A DNA stretch of 64,000 nucleotides from Streptomyces mirabilis. GTDB lineage: Bacteria; Actinomycetota; Actinomycetes; Streptomycetales; Streptomycetaceae. Position numbers and translations under genes: made by a program. This document shows positions 26,400 to 34,850 of the stretch, in pieces. The notes below the pieces were generated by a model. The model had not been told where the DNA came from and did no database searches. It was given only the letters and a program-made list of their open reading frames with translations. How positions within the stretch are numbered: position 1 is the first letter of the stretch; every line of letters starts with the position of its first letter. The DNA lies in the NCBI RefSeq assembly GCF_018310535.1, contig NZ_CP074102.1, positions 8,432,001 through 8,496,000 on the forward strand, written 5' to 3'.

Positions 26400-27598
26400 C
26401 GGCGACGGCACTGCTGCTGCGCGGGGCGCGGCTGCCCGAAGGGCAGGTCCGGGACGTACTGATCGAGGACGGGCGGGTATCGGCCGTTGCACAGGCCGGT
26501 CAACTCCCCTCCGTATGCGAGGAGATGCACCTCTCCGGCTTTCTGCTGTTGCCCGCCCCCGCCGAACCCCACGCCCACCTCGACAAGGCCCTCACCTGGG
26601 ACCTGGCCGGTGCGCCGCCCTGCGACCTGCCGGGGGCGGTCGCCGCCTGGCGCGGCTATGCCGAGCAGGTGACCGAGGAGGACGTGCTGATCAGGGCCCG
26701 CCGTGCCCTGGACGAGCTGGTCGCCAATGGTGCGACCGCCGTCCGCACCCACGCCGACGTCCTGCCCGGCCCCGATCCGCTCCGGGGGCTGCGGGCGCTG
26801 CTGCGGCTGCGCGCGGAGCTGAGCGAGCGGGTTGCCCTGCAGATCGCCGTACTGCACATCGAGGCGCCCGACGAAGTCCTGGACAAGGCACTGGAGTTGG
26901 GGGCCGACCTGCTCGGTGGCTGCCCGCACCTCTCCGACGACCCGCAGGCCGCAGTCGCCCGCGCCCTGACCATCGCCGAGCGGCACGGCGCCGGCGTCGA
27001 TCTGCACGCGGACGAGCATCTCCGCCCGGACCCGAAGGATCTGCTGCTGCTCGCCCAGGCGGTGCGGGAGCGGGGCTTCGCCCACGGCGCGACCGCCAGC
27101 CACTGCGTGGGCCTGGGCGGTCTGGACCCGGCCGAGGCCGCCCGGATCGCCAAGGAGGCGGCGGCATCCCGGATCGGGGTCGTCGCACTGCCGCTCACCA
27201 ACCTCTACCTCCAGGGCCGCGATACCCCTGCCCGCACCCCGCGCGGTCTCACCGCCGTACGCGCCCTCCTGGACGCGGGCGTGCCCCTGGCCGGAGGCGG
27301 CGACAACATCCGCGACCCCTTCAACCCGGTGGGCAGGGCCGACCCCCTGGAGACCGCCGGACTCCTCGTCGCGGCAGGACACTTGACGCTGCCCGAGGCC
27401 GTCCACGCGGTGACCACCGGCGCCCGTGCGGTCCTCGGGCTACCCGCCGCAGGGCCGTACGAGGGCGCGATCGCCGACCTCCTCGCCGTACGGGCCGACT
27501 CGCTCTCCGGGGCTGTCGGGGCCTCGTACCCGGACCGGATCGTCTTCAAGGGCGGGCGAGCGGTGAGCCGTACCACGGTGATCCGCGAAGCGCTCTGA
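26396..27598 (+). CDS. Cytosine deaminase-like amidohydrolase
   Basis: A 400-residue amidohydrolase of the cytosine deaminase/CodA type. The metal HxH is in PAEPHAHLDKA (H59, H61). Further on are VRTHADV, VDLHADEH, the ATASHCVGL histidine, and GGGDNIRDPFNPVGRADPLE, which carries the catalytic aspartate and is highly characteristic of CodA-like enzymes. CodA relatives deaminate cytosine, creatinine, isocytosine and other small heterocycles. In this operon it most likely deaminates the imported ring. Its start overlaps the MBL gene by four bases. The operator-bearing gap follows. Confidence 0.87.
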   Translation: MTATALLLRGARLPEGQVRDVLIEDGRVSAVAQAGQLPSVCEEMHLSGFLLLPAPAEPHAHLDKALTWDLAGAPPCDLPGAVAAWRGYAEQVTEEDVLIRARRALDELVANGATAVRTHADVLPGPDPLRGLRALLRLRAELSERVALQIAVLHIEAPDEVLDKALELGADLLGGCPHLSDDPQAAVARALTIAERHGAGVDLHADEHLRPDPKDLLLLAQAVRERGFAHGATASHCVGLGGLDPAEAARIAKEAAASRIGVVALPLTNLYLQGRDTPARTPRGLTAVRALLDAGVPLAGGGDNIRDPFNPVGRADPLETAGLLVAAGHLTLPEAVHAVTTGARAVLGLPAAGPYEGAIADLLAVRADSLSGAVGASYPDRIVFKGGRAVSRTTVIREAL

Positions 27599-27642
27599 CT
27601 GGTCCAGGGCGTAAACGCCCAGGACATCCCCCCGAAACAATG

Positions 27643-27663
27643 AATGTTGATGCTACGAACATT
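27643..27663. promoter_or_regulatory. Predicted operator of the XRE-cupin regulator, site 2
   Basis: A second AATGTT-N9-AACATT repeat, 19 of 21 bases identical to site 1, lies 36 bases before the ATPase start in the only large gap (101 bases) of the operon. It implies an internal promoter for the importer and downstream genes under the same regulator. Confidence 0.75.
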
Positions 27664-27699
27664 GGTGATTGCGGCACAGTCCTGAAGGAAGGAGCCGAC

Positions 27700-28446
27700 G
27701 TGGCGACAGCAGTGCAGACGGCGCTGAGATTCGCAGCCGTCGACAAGCGTTTCGACAGCGGGACCACCGCGCTCTCGGGTGTGGATCTCCGCGTCGAGGC
27801 AGGGGAGTTCGTGGCGGTCGTGGGCCCTTCCGGATGCGGGAAGTCCACACTGCTGCGGCTCGCCTCCGGGCTGGATGCCCCCAGCGCGGGGGAGATCGAC
27901 ATCCCGGGCGGGGACGTCGGTTACGTCTTCCAGGACGCCACCCTGCTGCCCTGGCGGAGCGTCCTCGCCAATGTGGCGCTGCCGGCCGAACTGGCCGGCC
28001 GCCCCAAGACCGAACGGCGCGAGCAGGCCATGGAGGCCATCCGCCTCGTCGGCCTCGACGGCTTCGAGAAGCAGTTGCCGGGGCAGCTCTCGGGCGGGAT
28101 GCGGATGCGGGTGTCGCTGGCCCGCGCGCTGATGATGCGCCCCGCGCTCTTCCTCTTCGACGAACCCTTCGGTGCGCTGGACGAGATGACCCGGCTTCGT
28201 ATGCAGGAGGAGCTCCAGCGGATCTTCGCGGAGACGGGATTCGCGGGTCTCTTCATCACGCACTCGGTGACCGAGGCGGTCTTCCTGGCCAACCGGATCG
28301 TGGTGATGTCGGCCCGACCTGGACGTATCACCGCCGAGTTCGAGGTCCCGTTCGCCCACCCCAGGCCCGCATCGCTCCGTTACGAACCGGAGTTCGCCGC
28401 GATCGCGGGCGCGGTCTCCGGGGCCCTGCGAGGAGACGCCCAGTGA
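27700..28446 (+). CDS. ABC transporter ATPase, NitT/TauT/THI5 type
   Basis: A 248-residue cytoplasmic ATPase. Walker A is GPSGCGKST (residues 42-50), the Q-loop FQDATLLPW, signature LSGGMRMRVSLARAL, Walker B LFLFDEPFGALDE, and the switch histidine in FITHSVTEAVFLA. The LLPW and MSARPGRI segments are typical of nitrate/taurine/HMP-pyrimidine importers. GTG at 27700 follows AAGGAAGGA. The stop overlaps the permease start (GTGA). It forms an importer with the next two genes. Confidence 0.92.
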   Translation: MATAVQTALRFAAVDKRFDSGTTALSGVDLRVEAGEFVAVVGPSGCGKSTLLRLASGLDAPSAGEIDIPGGDVGYVFQDATLLPWRSVLANVALPAELAGRPKTERREQAMEAIRLVGLDGFEKQLPGQLSGGMRMRVSLARALMMRPALFLFDEPFGALDEMTRLRMQEELQRIFAETGFAGLFITHSVTEAVFLANRIVVMSARPGRITAEFEVPFAHPRPASLRYEPEFAAIAGAVSGALRGDAQ

Positions 28447-29462
28447 CCACGAACACCCCGGCTGCCACGCCCGCCGACGCGCCGACCGCACACGCAACCA
28501 CTGCCGCCTCGGTCACAGTCGGCCCGAGCGGCGAACCGTCTGCCGCTTCCGAACCGGCCGTCACCGGTTCGAACGCTGCCGCTCCGGCCCACGAGGCGAA
28601 GAGCCCTGTGCGCCAGTCGGAGGCTGCCACCGACGCCACTGTCACGATTGTCCCGGCCGTCGAGGCGCCCGCCCGCACCCGCCGGGGCCCCGTCGCCCTG
28701 CTCGCCCCCGTCGGCTCGCTCGTCGTCGCCATCGGCCTCTGGTACGCGGTGAGTTACCTGCTCCTCGCCCCCGCCCGCCGCTTCCTGGTACCGCCCCCGC
28801 ACCAGGTCCTCCAGGTCGCCGTCCTCGACTGGACCCACCTGCAGCCCATGCTCCAGGCCCTCGCCCTCACCGCACAGGTCGCTCTCGCCGGGCTCGCCAT
28901 CGCCGCCGCCCTCGGCATCACCGGGGCCGTCGTGATGAGCCGCGCCCGCTGGCTGGAGCGCTCCCTCTATCCGTACGCCGTCATCCTGCAGACCGTCCCG
29001 ATCCTCGCCATCGTCCCCCTCATCGGCCTCTGGTTCGGCTTCGGCTTCACCAGCCGGGTCATCGTCTGCGTCCTCATCGCCCTCTTTCCGATGATCGCCA
29101 ACACCCTCTTCGGACTGCAGTCCGTGGACCGCGCACACCACGACCTCTTCACCCTCCAGAAGGCGAGCCACTGGGACCGCCTGCGCAAGCTCGAACTGCC
29201 CGCAGCGCTCCCCGCCATCTTCACCGGGCTGCGCACCTCCTCCGGGCTCTCCGTCATCGGCGCGATCGTCGGCGACATGTTCTTCAAGCAGGGCGCGCCC
29301 GGCATCGGCACCCTCCTCGACGTCTACCGCTCACGCCTCCAGTCCGAGGACCTCTTCGCCGCGATCATCCTCGCCTCCCTCTTCGGGGTCGCCGTCTTCG
29401 CGCTCTTCACGCTCCTGTCCCGCCTCGCCGTCGGTTCCTGGCACGCGTCCGGCCGCAGCTGA
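28443..29462 (+). CDS. ABC transporter permease, NitT/TauT/THI5 type
   Basis: A 339-residue inner-membrane permease of the BPD_transp_1 type with about six helices after residue 80. The coupling loop reads DLFTLQKASHWDRLRKLELP, followed by FTGLRTSSGLSVIGAIVGD, typical of SsuC/TauC/ThiX. The first 75 or so residues are an unusual Ala/Thr/Pro/Glu-rich tail with no hydrophobic segment, absent from most relatives. A later start is not obvious because the GTG overlaps the ATPase stop, so the extension may be real and cytoplasmic. Confidence 0.88.
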   Translation: MTTNTPAATPADAPTAHATTAASVTVGPSGEPSAASEPAVTGSNAAAPAHEAKSPVRQSEAATDATVTIVPAVEAPARTRRGPVALLAPVGSLVVAIGLWYAVSYLLLAPARRFLVPPPHQVLQVAVLDWTHLQPMLQALALTAQVALAGLAIAAALGITGAVVMSRARWLERSLYPYAVILQTVPILAIVPLIGLWFGFGFTSRVIVCVLIALFPMIANTLFGLQSVDRAHHDLFTLQKASHWDRLRKLELPAALPAIFTGLRTSSGLSVIGAIVGDMFFKQGAPGIGTLLDVYRSRLQSEDLFAAIILASLFGVAVFALFTLLSRLAVGSWHASGRS

Positions 29463-29516
29463 GCCGGCCCCACCCCCTCTCCGCTTCCTCGTCAGAGCCC
29501 CTTCCGGGAGACAGCC

Positions 29517-30689
29517 ATGCCCATTGCCGCCAGAAGAAGCCTTGTTGCGGGACTGAGCGCCTCGCTCCTTGTCGCCGCCACCGGCTGCGGCGCCGGCGCC
29601 ACCACCACCACCGCCGGTTCGTCCGCCGACCTCAAGCCCGCCCCCGCCGCCCAGCGCCTCGACAAGGTCTGTCCCGCCACCGTCGTCGTCCAGGCCGACT
29701 GGGAGCCCGAGGCCGAACACGGTCCGATCTACAACCTTGTCGGCCCCGGCTACACCGTCGACACCGACAAGAAGCGGGTCACCGGCCCCCTCGTCATCGG
29801 CGGCAAGGACACCGGCGTCAAGATCCAGGTACGGGCGGGAGGTTCTGCCGTCGGGTACCAGACCCCCGCCTCGGAGATGTACATCGACCAGTCCATCACC
29901 CTTGGCATGGTCACCACCGACAGCGCCATCCAGACAGTCGGCAAGCGGCCCGTCACCGCGGTCGCCGCGCTGATGAAGAAGAGTCCACAGGTCCTGATGT
30001 GGGACCCCAAGACCCACCCGGACTGGAAGACCGTCGCCGACATCGGCAAGAGCGGCGCCAAGGTCGTGTACCGCGACGGCGAGGTCTTCGCCCCGATGCT
30101 GGTGGCGAAGGGGCTCATCAAGGAGAGCCAGCTGGACGGGAGTTACGACAGCTCACCGTCCCGTTTCGTCGCCGACCCCTCCATCGCGCAGCAGGGCTTC
30201 GCGACCGCGGAACCGTACATCTATGAGCACGAGGTCGCCGCCTGGAAGAAGCCGGTCAAGTTCCAGCTGCTGTCCGATGTCGGCTACACCGTCTACCCGG
30301 AGGCTCTCTCCGTCCGCACCGGTGCGCTGAAGAAGCTCAGCCCCTGCCTGAAGAAGCTGGTCCCCGTCATCCAGCAGTCGGCCGCCGACTTCGCCGCCGC
30401 TCCGGACACCGCGGTCACGCTCATCGACGACATCGTGAAGCAGTACGGCACGAGCTGGGTCTACTCCAAGGGCACCGGCCAGTACGCCGCCAAGGAGATG
30501 GTCAAGCTCGGCATCCTCGGCAACGAGGCCGACGGATCGATCGCGAGCTTCGACAAGAAGCGGGTGACCGACTCCCTGAGGACCTTCGGGCCGATCCTCG
30601 CCAAGGGCGGCGTCAAGATCCCGGCCGGGCTGAGCGCCGACGACCTGGCGACCAACGAATTCATCGACACCAAGATCGGAATGAAGTGA
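29517..30689 (+). CDS. ABC transporter substrate-binding lipoprotein (NMT1/THI5-like)
   Basis: A 390-residue extracellular lipoprotein. The signal SLVAGLSASLLVAATGCG ends in a lipobox with Cys near residue 24. The mature part has TVVVQADWEPEAEHGPIYNL, SEMYIDQSITLGMVTTD, LMWDPKTHPDWKTVADI and GFATAEPYIYEHEV, which fit the THI5/SsuA-like fold that binds pyrimidine precursors, sulfonates and similar small anions. The stop overlaps the next gene by one base (TGATG). The ligand is presumably the substrate of the downstream hydrolases. Confidence 0.88.
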   Translation: MPIAARRSLVAGLSASLLVAATGCGAGATTTTAGSSADLKPAPAAQRLDKVCPATVVVQADWEPEAEHGPIYNLVGPGYTVDTDKKRVTGPLVIGGKDTGVKIQVRAGGSAVGYQTPASEMYIDQSITLGMVTTDSAIQTVGKRPVTAVAALMKKSPQVLMWDPKTHPDWKTVADIGKSGAKVVYRDGEVFAPMLVAKGLIKESQLDGSYDSSPSRFVADPSIAQQGFATAEPYIYEHEVAAWKKPVKFQLLSDVGYTVYPEALSVRTGALKKLSPCLKKLVPVIQQSAADFAAAPDTAVTLIDDIVKQYGTSWVYSKGTGQYAAKEMVKLGILGNEADGSIASFDKKRVTDSLRTFGPILAKGGVKIPAGLSADDLATNEFIDTKIGMK

Positions 30690-32086
30690 TGGCCGTCGAC
30701 CCCAAGGGCACGACCCTGTCCGCTGCCGAACTGCGCCGGATGACCGAACTGGTCGCGGACGACGCGATGGTGGGCGCCGGCCCAGGTGCCACGCACCGCA
30801 CCCCCGGCATCGAGGAATTCTGTGCGGAGGCCGCCGCACTGCTGGGCGAGGATGCCGTCGTACGCGAGGACTCCGCCCTCGACAAGGCGTCCCGCGACTG
30901 GGCGCACATGTCGCCGATCCTCGCCGCCAAGCTCCCCGCCGGTCGCGCCGAGGTGGTGCTGCGCCCGTCCTCGTACGAGCAGATCCAGCCCCTCGTCGCT
31001 CTCGCCCATCGCCTGCGCATCCCGCTCACCCCGCGCGGCAAAGGCACCGGCAACTACGGTCAGGCGATCCCGCTGCACGGCGGCGCCGTCCTCGACCTCA
31101 CCGGATGCGGACGCATCCTGGGCGCGGGCGACGGGTGGATCAGGGCCGAGGCGGGCGCGAAGATGTCCGACCTGGAGGCGCATGCGCGCACGCTGGGTCA
31201 GGAGTTGTGGATGTTCCCCTCCACCTTCGGGACATCGCTCGGCGGCTTCCTCTCCGGTGGGAACGGCGGCACGGGATCGCTCGCCAACGGCACCAACGGG
31301 GACGGTTTTGTACGGGAGTTGACCATCGTCCCGTGCACGGCGGAGGCCGAGCCCTTCACCGTACGCGGCGAGGAAGCACTCCCGTACATCCACGCCTACG
31401 GCACCACCGGCATCACCACGACCGCGACCGTCGCCCTCCAGCCGGCCCACGACTGGACCGGCCTCTTCGCCTCCTTCGACACCTGGACCTCCGCCACCGC
31501 CGCACTCTCCGACCTCGTGCGTCTGGAGCCCGCCCCGCGCCTGGTCTCCCTCGACGAGCCCGGCCTCGTCGAGGCCTTCGAGACCGACCCGGCCCTCGAC
31601 CCGGCCGCGCTCAGCGTCCGCGCGATCATCGAGGAGCGGGCCGAGGACGACGCCCGCGCGGTCATCGAGAAGCACGGCGGTCGGGTGACGGAGGTGCGTC
31701 CCGCGCCGCGCGGTCCCGCCCTCATCTCCTCGCTCTCCTTCAACCACCCCACGTACCACCTGATGAAGGCCGAGGCAGGCTACTTCCACCTGGAGATCGG
31801 CGGCGACGTACTGCTCGGCGACCCGGCGGCGGTCAAGGCCGTCTTCCCCGGGACGGTGCTGCACCTGGAGGGGATGCGCTCGGGGACCGTCGGCATGCTG
31901 ATGGCGCACTACCAGGACGAAGCCACCGTGTACGAGGGGATCGCCGCCCTGGAGGCGCTGGGCGTCGGCGTCCATGACGTCCACAACTGGTACGTCGACC
32001 GGCGCCTCGACCTCGCCCGCGCCGCCGCCCGCACGGCCGACCCGCTGGGGCTGCTCAACCCCGGCCACCTCCTGGGAGCGCGCTGA
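30689..32086 (+). CDS. FAD-linked oxidase (VAO/GlcD type)
   Basis: A 465-residue flavoprotein. The PCMH FAD-binding domain shows VVLRPSSYEQIQPLVALAHR, PLTPRGKGTGNYGQAIP, LDLTGCGRIL and the phosphate-binding STFGTSLGGFLSGGNGG. The C-terminal half is the cap/oxidase domain ending ADPLGLLNPGHLLG, as in GlcD and vanillyl-alcohol oxidases. It probably dehydrogenates a hydroxylated or saturated carbon of the substrate. It is coupled to the lipoprotein gene before it and sits two bases upstream of the creatininase-like gene. Confidence 0.88.
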   Translation: MAVDPKGTTLSAAELRRMTELVADDAMVGAGPGATHRTPGIEEFCAEAAALLGEDAVVREDSALDKASRDWAHMSPILAAKLPAGRAEVVLRPSSYEQIQPLVALAHRLRIPLTPRGKGTGNYGQAIPLHGGAVLDLTGCGRILGAGDGWIRAEAGAKMSDLEAHARTLGQELWMFPSTFGTSLGGFLSGGNGGTGSLANGTNGDGFVRELTIVPCTAEAEPFTVRGEEALPYIHAYGTTGITTTATVALQPAHDWTGLFASFDTWTSATAALSDLVRLEPAPRLVSLDEPGLVEAFETDPALDPAALSVRAIIEERAEDDARAVIEKHGGRVTEVRPAPRGPALISSLSFNHPTYHLMKAEAGYFHLEIGGDVLLGDPAAVKAVFPGTVLHLEGMRSGTVGMLMAHYQDEATVYEGIAALEALGVGVHDVHNWYVDRRLDLARAAARTADPLGLLNPGHLLGAR

Positions 32087-32088
32087 CC

Positions 32089-32862
32089 ATGACCTTCACG
32101 CGTTTCACCGACCTCAGCGGACCGTCGGTCACCGACCTGTCCGCCGACACCGTGGCCGTCCTCCCCGTCGGCGCGATCGAGCAGCACGGGCCCCATCTGC
32201 CCGTCGCCACGGACTACTTCATGGCGGAGGCGATAGCGGAGGGAGCGGCCCTGGCCGCCTCCGACAGCTGCGACATCACCCTGCTGCCGGGCCTCGCGTA
32301 CACCAAGTCCGACGAACACGCCTGGTCGCCCGGGACACTGTGGCTCAGCGCCGCGACGCTCTTCGCGGTACTGGACGACCTCGGACGGTCCCTCGCCAAA
32401 GGGCCCGTCCGGCGGCTCGCGTTCCTCAACGCGCACGGCGGTAACAGTGCGCTGCTGGGAGTCGCTCTGCGCGAACTCCGCACCAAATACGGTCTGTTCA
32501 CCTTCCTGCTGCACGCCGCGCTCCCCGTGGACCAGGGCGGCGCGTCCCCGTCCGGCGAGCTGGGTCTGGGGGTGCACGGCGGGCTGAACGAGACCGCGGC
32601 GATGCTCCACCTCCACCCGGAGACGGTGGACATGTCGCTGGCCGAGCGGAGTGTCCCGGAGCACCTGACCGCCTACGAGCACATCGGCTTCGGCAAGTCC
32701 GTCTCCTTCGGCTGGACGAGCGACGACTTCGGTACGGGCAACGGCGTCATCGGCGACCCCACCGGAGCCACCCCAGAACTCGGCCGCAAGCTCGTCGACA
32801 CCGCGATCGCCGACAACGCGGCCGCACTGCGCGAATGCGCCCGCTTCCTGCCTTCCGCCTGA
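32089..32862 (+). CDS. Creatininase-family protein
   Basis: A 257-residue metal-dependent amidohydrolase of the creatininase superfamily. The metal and active-site motifs are LPVGAIEQHGPHLPVATD, then FLNAHGGNS, and the glutamate in HGGLNETAAML. The superfamily opens small cyclic amides (creatinine), removes formyl groups in FAPy intermediates, and processes mycofactocin. In this operon opening of a cyclic amide is the natural reading. It may be the step after CodA-like deamination or act on a lactam product. Confidence 0.88.
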   Translation: MTFTRFTDLSGPSVTDLSADTVAVLPVGAIEQHGPHLPVATDYFMAEAIAEGAALAASDSCDITLLPGLAYTKSDEHAWSPGTLWLSAATLFAVLDDLGRSLAKGPVRRLAFLNAHGGNSALLGVALRELRTKYGLFTFLLHAALPVDQGGASPSGELGLGVHGGLNETAAMLHLHPETVDMSLAERSVPEHLTAYEHIGFGKSVSFGWTSDDFGTGNGVIGDPTGATPELGRKLVDTAIADNAAALRECARFLPSA

Positions 32863-32901
32863 CCGCCTCTTCCTGAACGCCTGACGTCGAGGACACCTGC
32901 C

Positions 32902-33330
32902 ATGGCCATCCCCCCGCTCCACAAGCCGCTCAGCGAGATCACCGCTCACCACATCACCGCGGGCGACACGGTCAAGCTCGCCGTCCTTACCGGACCGGCT
33001 GACGGCTCACCGACCACCGTCGTCTTCGAGGTGTGGGAACCGGGCGGCACCCAGCCGCTCAACTGGCATCCCGAGTCCGTGGAGACCTTCGTGGTGATCG
33101 CGGGCGAGGGCCGCGCGGTCAGCGACGAGCACGAACGCGACCTCGCACCCGGCGACGTACTGGTCCTGCCCGTCGGCTCCAAGCACCGAATCACCAACAC
33201 CTCGGCCACCGAGCGGCTCTACACCCTCACGATCATGTCCCCCGACGAGGGCTTCGCCGACCTGATCCAGCGCGGCCCCCTCGCGGTGCTCGACGACGCG
33301 GACCTGGCCGTCCTCGGAGCCGCCCGATGA
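32902..33330 (+). CDS. Small cupin-domain protein
   Basis: A 142-residue single cupin. Motif 1 is LNWHPESVETFVVIAGEGRAV with a metal His and Glu, motif 2 is LAPGDVLVLPVGSKHRITNT with the last His. It could be an isomerase, a dioxygenase or a ligand sensor; nothing decides. Its stop overlaps the next start (ATGA), so it is made together with the AtzH-amidase fusion. Confidence 0.82.
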   Translation: MAIPPLHKPLSEITAHHITAGDTVKLAVLTGPADGSPTTVVFEVWEPGGTQPLNWHPESVETFVVIAGEGRAVSDEHERDLAPGDVLVLPVGSKHRITNTSATERLYTLTIMSPDEGFADLIQRGPLAVLDDADLAVLGAAR

Positions 33331-34850
33331 GCGAACTCCTCGACGCCTTCTGGTCGTACGAGCAGGCCCTCGGCGCCAATGACGTGGCGGGCCTCGACCA
33401 CTGGTTCCTGGACGCCCCGGACACGGTGCGCGCCGAGGGTTCCATGGTGCTGAGCGGGCATGCGGCCATCTCGGACTTCCGTCGCGGCCGCAGCGGGGGA
33501 GCGCCGGCCCGTACGGTCGAGCGCGTCCATGAGGTGTGGATCGCCGAGGACGTTGCCGTGCTGACCGCCGAAACGCTGCGGGCCGACGGGGCGCGCGGGA
33601 TGCAGACGCAGGTGTGGCGGCTGATGGGGGAGGGCTGGCGGATCGCGGCCGCGCACGTCAGCGCGGTGCCGGGCCCGGTGGCGGACGAGGCTTTGGACCC
33701 CGCGGTGTGGCGGGTCGTGGGCGAGCCGCTGGTCGCCGGGGCGGAGGCGGGGCCGCTCGCCGGTGTACGTACTGCCGTCAAGGACCTCTTCGCCGTTGCC
33801 GGACAGCGGATCGGTGGGGGCAACCCGCAGTGGCTGGCCGATGCGCCGATGGAGTCCCAACACGCCGACGCGGTAAGGGAATTGCTCAGCGCTGGCGCCC
33901 AGCTCGCCGGGATCGCCCAAACCGACGAACTCGCCTACAGTCTCGCCGGGACCAACATCCACTACGGCACCCCCGTCAACCCCGCCGCCCCCGGCCGCAT
34001 CACCGGCGGCTCCAGCAGCGGCCCGGCGGCGGCGGTCGCCCGCGGCTGGGCGGATCTGGGACTGGCCACGGACACCGCGGGCTCGATCCGGGTCCCCGCC
34101 TCCTACTGCGGCCTCTACGGCTGGCGCCCCACCCACGGAGCCGTCCCCATCAGCGGCCTGCTCCCGCTGGCCCCGTCCTTCGACACGGCGGGACTGCTCG
34201 CCCGGGACCCCTACCTGCTGCGTACAGCGGCGAAGGTGCTCCTGCCCCGGGACGACGAAGCCCCGATGACCACGCTTCTGGTCGACGACGCCCTCACCGC
34301 GCTCGCCGAACCCGAAGTCCAGGCATCCTTCGAGGCGGCATGCCGGGCGCTCTCCCTCCGCATCGGCCTGGAGCTCGTACGAACCGACACCGGCATGGCC
34401 CCACACCTGGAGGAGTGGCTGCCCGCCTTCCGTACCGTCCAGGCGGCCGAGGCATGGGCCGCGCACGGGGAGTGGATCGAGAAGCACCCAGGCGCGCTGG
34501 GGGCCGACATCGAGGCCCGGTTCGCCGGGGGGAGCCAGGTCGCGGAGGGCGAAGTGCGTGACGCCACCTCCGGGCTCCTGTCCGCCCGTTCGGTCATCGT
34601 CGAAGCCCTCCCGCCCGGCAGCGCGCTCCTTCTCCCCGCCACGAGCAGCCCGGCCCCCCGCGCCGATGCGACACCGACCGAGGTCGAGACCGTACGAGCC
34701 GCAACCCTCCGCCTCACCTGCCTTGCCTCGCTCGCCGGGCTGCCCGCCGTCACCATGCCCCGGCTGCGGGTCCGCGACCTCCCGGTCGGCCTCTGCGCGA
34801 TCGGCGCACCGGGCACGGACCACGCCCTCCTGGAGCTGACCCATGCATGA
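33327..34850 (+). CDS. AtzH-like domain fused to amidase-signature hydrolase
   Basis: A 507-residue two-domain protein. Residues 1-115 form an NTF2/SnoaL-like AtzH (DUF3225) domain (LLDAFWSYEQALGANDVAGL, RVHEVWIAEDVAVLTAE, QTQVWRLMGEGWRIAAAHVS). From about 130 onward it is an amidase-signature enzyme: KDLFAV with the catalytic lysine, GITGGSSSGPAAAVA-type Gly/Ser motif (RITGGSSSGPAAAVARG) with the cis-serine, and DTAGSIRVPASYCGLYGWRPTHG with the nucleophile serine. AtzH and the amidase AtzE are separate proteins in the cyanuric-acid pathway of Pseudomonas; here they are one chain. It should hydrolyse a linear amide or ureide. Confidence 0.87.
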   Translation: MSELLDAFWSYEQALGANDVAGLDHWFLDAPDTVRAEGSMVLSGHAAISDFRRGRSGGAPARTVERVHEVWIAEDVAVLTAETLRADGARGMQTQVWRLMGEGWRIAAAHVSAVPGPVADEALDPAVWRVVGEPLVAGAEAGPLAGVRTAVKDLFAVAGQRIGGGNPQWLADAPMESQHADAVRELLSAGAQLAGIAQTDELAYSLAGTNIHYGTPVNPAAPGRITGGSSSGPAAAVARGWADLGLATDTAGSIRVPASYCGLYGWRPTHGAVPISGLLPLAPSFDTAGLLARDPYLLRTAAKVLLPRDDEAPMTTLLVDDALTALAEPEVQASFEAACRALSLRIGLELVRTDTGMAPHLEEWLPAFRTVQAAEAWAAHGEWIEKHPGALGADIEARFAGGSQVAEGEVRDATSGLLSARSVIVEALPPGSALLLPATSSPAPRADATPTEVETVRAATLRLTCLASLAGLPAVTMPRLRVRDLPVGLCAIGAPGTDHALLELTHA

